Source: Paenibacillus sp. HGH0039 (lineage in GTDB: Bacteria > Bacillota > Bacilli > Paenibacillales > NBRC-103111). Taken from it: a stretch of DNA of 64,000 nt. Positions 60,453-64,000 of the stretch are shown here, piece after piece. The stretch's first letter is position 1; every line of letters starts with the position of its first letter. The stretch lies in NCBI RefSeq assembly GCF_000411255.1, contig NZ_KE150413.1, positions 62,001 to 126,000 of the forward strand, read 5' to 3'. A program made the translations under genes and the position numbers. A model generated the notes under the pieces. It did no database searches. It saw only the letters and a list, made by a program, of their open reading frames with translations, and was not told the DNA's origin.

Positions 60453-61418
60453 GTGGTAAGCATTAAAGATATCGCAAAAAAAGCCGGCGTATCCATTTCG
60501 ACGGTATCTTACGCGCTGAACGGCAGCCCCAAGGTAACCGACGAGACGTGCGCCCGGATTTTGGCGATCGCCAAGGAACTGAACTATACTCCGAATGCGG
60601 CAGCCCGTACGCTAAAAAAGCGGGAAAGTAAAATCATCGGCGTCTTTCTGACCGATTTCAGCGGACCTTTCTACGGACATCTTTTGCAGGGAATCAAGGA
60701 GTATTTAAACGGGCACGATTACGAGCTTATCGTCTGCAGCGGGTCCCAGTCCCACCGCTTCCTGCCGGAACGGATGATCGACGGGGCCATTATCCTGGAT
60801 GCCGCTTTTACCGACGAAGAACTGCTGCAGCATGCGGACCGGGGCCATAAAATCGTCGTGCTCGACCGCGAGCTGATTCACCCGAACATCAATCAAGTGC
60901 TTCTGGACAACAAGGCGGGGGCCAATCTGGCTGCCGATTACGTCCTGGAAAAAGGGCACCGCAAGCTATATGTGGTAGCGGGGCCGCAAGATTCTTACGA
61001 TTCCGACAAGCGCTTACATGCCGTCCGGCAAACCGTAGGGCGCTACAAGGATGTGGATTGCACCGAGCTGCCGGGCAGCTTCGATAAAGAGTCCGGGGAG
61101 AAAGCCGCACGGCACATCCTGGAGGCCTATAAGGAGCCGGCTGCCGTTCTTTGTCTCAACGACGAGATGGCGGTTGGCGTCTATAATACCGTGGCGGAAT
61201 CGGATTACCGCATCGGCGAGCACATCCATATTATCGGCTTCGATAATATCGAGCTGTCGGCTTACGTCAGCCCGCGGCTGGCTACGATCGACTATTCCAA
61301 GCACAAGTGGGGCGCGTTGGCGGCGGAACAGCTTTTGAAGTTGATCGCCGGCGAGAAGGTCGAGCATGAACGGATCTACGTCACGCTGGTGAAGGGCGAG
61401 TCGGTGGGGGATGTGTAG
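60453..61418 (+). CDS. LacI-family regulator 2
   Basis: 321 residues from GTG 60453 after TTAGGAGCGAG. N-terminal helix-turn-helix SIKDIAKKAGVSISTVSYAL, with recognition-helix residues different from regulator 1 at 40849 (STVSY instead of TTVSR), and a periplasmic-binding-type effector domain. It sits right after the GH94 gene with its own terminator before it, so it may have its own promoter. Likely the repressor of the operators TCGAAACGTTTCGA at 54425-54589. Confidence 0.93.
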   Translation: MVSIKDIAKKAGVSISTVSYALNGSPKVTDETCARILAIAKELNYTPNAAARTLKKRESKIIGVFLTDFSGPFYGHLLQGIKEYLNGHDYELIVCSGSQSHRFLPERMIDGAIILDAAFTDEELLQHADRGHKIVVLDRELIHPNINQVLLDNKAGANLAADYVLEKGHRKLYVVAGPQDSYDSDKRLHAVRQTVGRYKDVDCTELPGSFDKESGEKAARHILEAYKEPAAVLCLNDEMAVGVYNTVAESDYRIGEHIHIIGFDNIELSAYVSPRLATIDYSKHKWGALAAEQLLKLIAGEKVEHERIYVTLVKGESVGDV

Positions 61419-61466
61419 GGAGGGTTAGAAGATTATTACGCTTTGTTTGTATTTGCACACAAATGG

Positions 61467-61501
61467 GGACTTACAGAAGAATACAATGTAAGTCCTTATT
61501 T
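61467..61501 (+). terminator. Rho-independent terminator
   Basis: GGACTTACA (61467-61475) pairs with TGTAAGTCC (61487-61495), followed by TTATTTT. It ends the LacI transcript. Confidence 0.75.
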
Positions 61502-61585
61502 TGTGAAATTTAATGGAATAAATTAGATACAGCTTTCGAAAAGCATACTATACTTGGAGTAATATTCATTCCAAGGAGAGTTTAT

Positions 61586-63205
61586 ATGAATAAAAAGAGC
61601 ATATTTATAACTTTTTTAATGATCATCTTCGGTATCGTCTCATTTGCTGGTTCAGGATTTGCCTCAAGTGCCACGTTCTCAAAAGTTAAATCCGAAAGTA
61701 TTCCTTTAAAACTGGAATTTACATTAAACAGCATAAAAGCTTTAATTGACGGTTCTATTACGGAACTGCCAGCGGCACCTGTTTTAGTTAATGATACAAC
61801 CATGCTGCCTCTCCGTTTTATCGGAGAGTCTTTCGGAGCAGAAGTAAAGTGGGAAAACGATTCGAGAAAGGTTATTTTGACTACGTCCGAGAAGGCGATC
61901 CTATTACATGTGGGTGAACCTACAGCAACTGTTAATGGGATTGTAACGGAATTGGAGCAATCGCCAGTAATCGTTAATGATACGACCCTTGTGCCACTTC
62001 GTTTTATTGCTGAAAGTTTAAACCGAACGGTTATTTACGATAATGATACTAAAACAATCAGCATTACAGGGAAGGACGAGGGTGGGAAACCGCCAATTCC
62101 GGTTGATAAGCCGGAAGCTCCCATAAAGGAAAAGCTGTCACAGCCGTCTGTAGATAATTTAACCTTTATGCCTGGGAAAACGGTTATTTTTGTGCGAAAC
62201 GAAGACGGAACAGGCAGCATTTTTCAGCAAGAATCTGTTTCAAGCTTTGTGGCGGATAAAACTGGGAATGTATACATGATTGATTTTAATTCGAGCCGTT
62301 CGGGCGACAGCGGCTACCGAATATCCGTGTATAACCAGAAACATGGAGACAACAGAAGATTACAAGAGGCGGTTGCTATAAATGAAAAGTTTAACCTTGA
62401 GTATACGGATAAAAGTGATCAAGTCCATAAAATAAGCTATCGGGATATTAAACCCATAAAACTTTTTTATGATGAAATCAATGATAAACTTTATATGCTT
62501 GCCAATGCCGGTACTCGTCGACAGGAGATCATTACGGTTTTTTATGAAATCTTGCCGGAAATCAAAGTGATTACCTATCATCTAGAACAAACTGATGAAG
62601 AAGGTATGAACGATTTCTTAACAACCCTAGATGGACAAACTTTCTTTTACAGTAACACGTTTATGGAGAGGGTTTACACTCAAACAAACAAAGAACGGAA
62701 AACCACGGGGTTTTTAAAAGAAGGAACAAAGCAACGGCTAACATCGGTAGTCAAAGACGGATCGATCTATTTATTAGACCGGGCTAATAAAAAAATAAGC
62801 CGTGTGCGGGAAGATGGTTATCTGGTAGAAGTGGCCCAGGTAAATTTAGAATCAATTAATAATGCGGTTGCCCGTGACGGGTATTTCTACGCAGTAGATA
62901 AAAAAGGTTTTTACCGGATAGATACCGACGGTAAAGTTGAAAACTATTTTAAACTGGGTGAATTGATTTATAATCAAGGTTTATATGAGCCCAAAAGCGG
63001 AACTTATGAAAGAATGGTACCCGGAGTGGATGGTTATGTGAATTTCCCCCAAAATAACGTTACTCATCAGGGGGAGAAATTGACAGGGCCTCTCGAATTA
63101 ATCACTTACCCTGACTTCACCATCGATAATGTTGGAAATCTGATCCTTTACGATCCCTATGACCGTCTTCTTAAACGAATAAATATCTATAAGACGAACA
63201 AATAA
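61586..63205 (+). CDS. Secreted protein with copper-amine-oxidase-type stalk domain
   Basis: 539 residues. AAGGAGAG precedes the ATG. Signal peptide MNKKSIFITFLMIIFGIVSF, then a stalk domain (about 45-155) with the paired motif PVLVNDTTMLPLRFIGESFG and PVIVNDTTLVPLRFIAESLN, which is the copper amine oxidase N-terminal-like domain (a non-enzymatic surface domain). The following 380 residues form repeated beta-strands, possibly a propeller-like domain. Low GC. The domain often occurs in Paenibacillus exoproteins; function unknown. Confidence 0.85.
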   Translation: MNKKSIFITFLMIIFGIVSFAGSGFASSATFSKVKSESIPLKLEFTLNSIKALIDGSITELPAAPVLVNDTTMLPLRFIGESFGAEVKWENDSRKVILTTSEKAILLHVGEPTATVNGIVTELEQSPVIVNDTTLVPLRFIAESLNRTVIYDNDTKTISITGKDEGGKPPIPVDKPEAPIKEKLSQPSVDNLTFMPGKTVIFVRNEDGTGSIFQQESVSSFVADKTGNVYMIDFNSSRSGDSGYRISVYNQKHGDNRRLQEAVAINEKFNLEYTDKSDQVHKISYRDIKPIKLFYDEINDKLYMLANAGTRRQEIITVFYEILPEIKVITYHLEQTDEEGMNDFLTTLDGQTFFYSNTFMERVYTQTNKERKTTGFLKEGTKQRLTSVVKDGSIYLLDRANKKISRVREDGYLVEVAQVNLESINNAVARDGYFYAVDKKGFYRIDTDGKVENYFKLGELIYNQGLYEPKSGTYERMVPGVDGYVNFPQNNVTHQGEKLTGPLELITYPDFTIDNVGNLILYDPYDRLLKRINIYKTNK

Positions 63206-63229
63206 CTGAAATGTAGAAAACTATATTAC

Positions 63230-63283
63230 CCGGTCCTTAGCAGCTGTATAAGCGGCAAGGGCCTTTTTGCGAATAAGGACCGG
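63230..63283. repeat. Long-loop inverted repeat
   Basis: CCGGTCCTTA (63230-63239) and TAAGGACCGG (63274-63283) form a perfect 10-bp inverted repeat with a 34-base loop that contains a run of T residues. It lies between the stalk-domain gene and the TetR gene. A terminator or an RNA hairpin is possible. Confidence 0.6.
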
Positions 63284-63383
63284 CATCGGCAGCTTCCCGG
63301 ACGTCCGTCCCGAAAGGCTTCCTTTAGGGTTTGTCTGTCTATCCACGCGGTGATAAGATAGGGGGAGGAAGGGGAAGAGGGTT

Positions 63384-63962
63384 ATGGCGAGACAACGGGC
63401 GTTTACTAAATCGGAGCTGCTGGATGCGACCGAGCGCTTATTGATGGAGCGCGGCTATGACGGCTTTCATCTGAAAGCCTTGTCCGAAATGCTGTCGGGC
63501 GCAAGAAGCACAATCTACGAATATTACGCCAACAAGGAAGAGATCGTCGCGGCCTGTATGCGCAGAACGATGGAGCAGACGATCGAGGCTTGCGAAGGCA
63601 TCGAGCAACTCGAACCGGTAGCGGCCATAAAAAAAGTGCTGCTTATTTTTCTGGAGCTGTCGAACTTCCATACGCTGATGCTGGCGGCCCCCAAAATCGA
63701 CGAAACGGCCTCGGACAAAGCGAGAAGGGATCTCGAATTTTTGAATGAAGGCCATGCGGACTTGAAAAAAAAGTTGACCGCTCTGTTCCAACAAGCCCAG
63801 GAAGCGGGCGCGCTGAGAGCGGATATTCCTCTTCCGGTGATCACGGCCGTTTTTTTTCATGCCATCGACACGCCGAATTGGCTGAATGTGCCGACCGAGG
63901 AATGGGCGGACATGCTTTTTGGCCTCTGGTGGAACGGCGGAGGGAATCCCCTGACTAAATAA
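63384..63962 (+). CDS. TetR/AcrR-family transcriptional regulator
   Basis: 192 residues. N-terminal helix-turn-helix (about 8-60) with KSELLDATERLLMERGYDGF and LSGARSTIYEYYANKEEIVA. The C-terminal helical ligand domain is probably dimeric and drug-binding; its ligand is unknown. The ATG follows GGGGAAGAGG. It is the last complete gene of the window; its target would lie beyond the window or be itself. Confidence 0.92.
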   Translation: MARQRAFTKSELLDATERLLMERGYDGFHLKALSEMLSGARSTIYEYYANKEEIVAACMRRTMEQTIEACEGIEQLEPVAAIKKVLLIFLELSNFHTLMLAAPKIDETASDKARRDLEFLNEGHADLKKKLTALFQQAQEAGALRADIPLPVITAVFFHAIDTPNWLNVPTEEWADMLFGLWWNGGGNPLTK

Positions 63963-64000
63963 ACCGGGGTGACGTGTAAAGGAACCGCGGAGTTCCGGCA

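Overview
The window looks like chromosomal DNA of a Paenibacillus-type Gram-positive spore former (family Paenibacillaceae). The reasons are strong AGGAGG ribosome-binding sites with many GTG and TTG starts, sigma-A promoters, a threonine T-box leader before thrS, a MurQ/MurR/NamZ muropeptide-recycling cluster like that of Bacillus, LacI-controlled sugar ABC cassettes, and copper-amine-oxidase-type stalk domains. Most of it is GC-rich. Several AT-rich patches (about 2.5-4.5, 6.5-9.1, 16.2-16.8, 50.5-51.1 and 61.5-63.2 kb) look like accessory or recently acquired DNA. I saw no rRNA, tRNA, CRISPR array or intact insertion sequence.

Layout. 0-2 kb: an ECF sigma factor behind an ECF-type promoter, with a membrane partner. 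2-4.5 kb: small genes, including a sigma-like protein and a coupled pair of an 85-residue protein and a retropepsin-like protease. 4.6-6.5 kb: a BlaI-type repressor with twin operators and a BlaR1-type membrane metallopeptidase carrying a DUF4825-like tail. 7-9.1 kb: a zinc-ribbon/transmembrane/repeat protein. 9.2-10.7 kb: a MerR regulator with a 20-bp-spacer promoter and a paired SMR efflux pump. 11.6-15.5 kb: msrA and an arsenic island (arsM, a cysteine-rich MarR regulator, arsB and a decayed arsC) with two copies of one operator. 16.8-18.5 kb: an ArsR regulator, probably leaderless, and an MFS pump sharing an operator. 18.7-28.4 kb: hypothetical, DoxX-like and GNAT proteins, a large secreted phosphoesterase, T-box-thrS and other genes. 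29-32.5 kb: a MalT-like LuxR regulator and an orphan S-layer-like protein, both next to short tandem repeats.

32.8-40.6 kb is a muropeptide-salvage locus. murK, murQ and an acetyltransferase diverge from namZ, an AmiE-like serine hydrolase, a PIG-L family protein and murR; three copies of an RpiR-type operator lie in the divergent promoter region. 40.8-47.5 kb is a LacI-controlled sugar locus: a glycogen-debranching-like glycosidase, a solute-binding lipoprotein and two permeases. 47.6-50.3 kb is a second ECF sigma/anti-sigma operon.

51.2-61.4 kb is the most coherent pathway. A sugar ABC transporter diverges from a GH3 beta-glucosidase, a GH94 phosphorylase of about 1,140 residues and a LacI regulator. 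The composition matches the Listeria innocua lin1839-lin1843 locus for 1,2-beta-oligoglucans (sophorooligosaccharides), so I infer uptake of these glucans, phosphorolysis to alpha-glucose 1-phosphate and hydrolysis of the remaining sophorose. Neither sugar ABC cassette has its own ATPase, so a shared MsmX/MsmK-type ATPase is probably encoded elsewhere. The window ends with a stalk-domain secreted protein and a TetR regulator.
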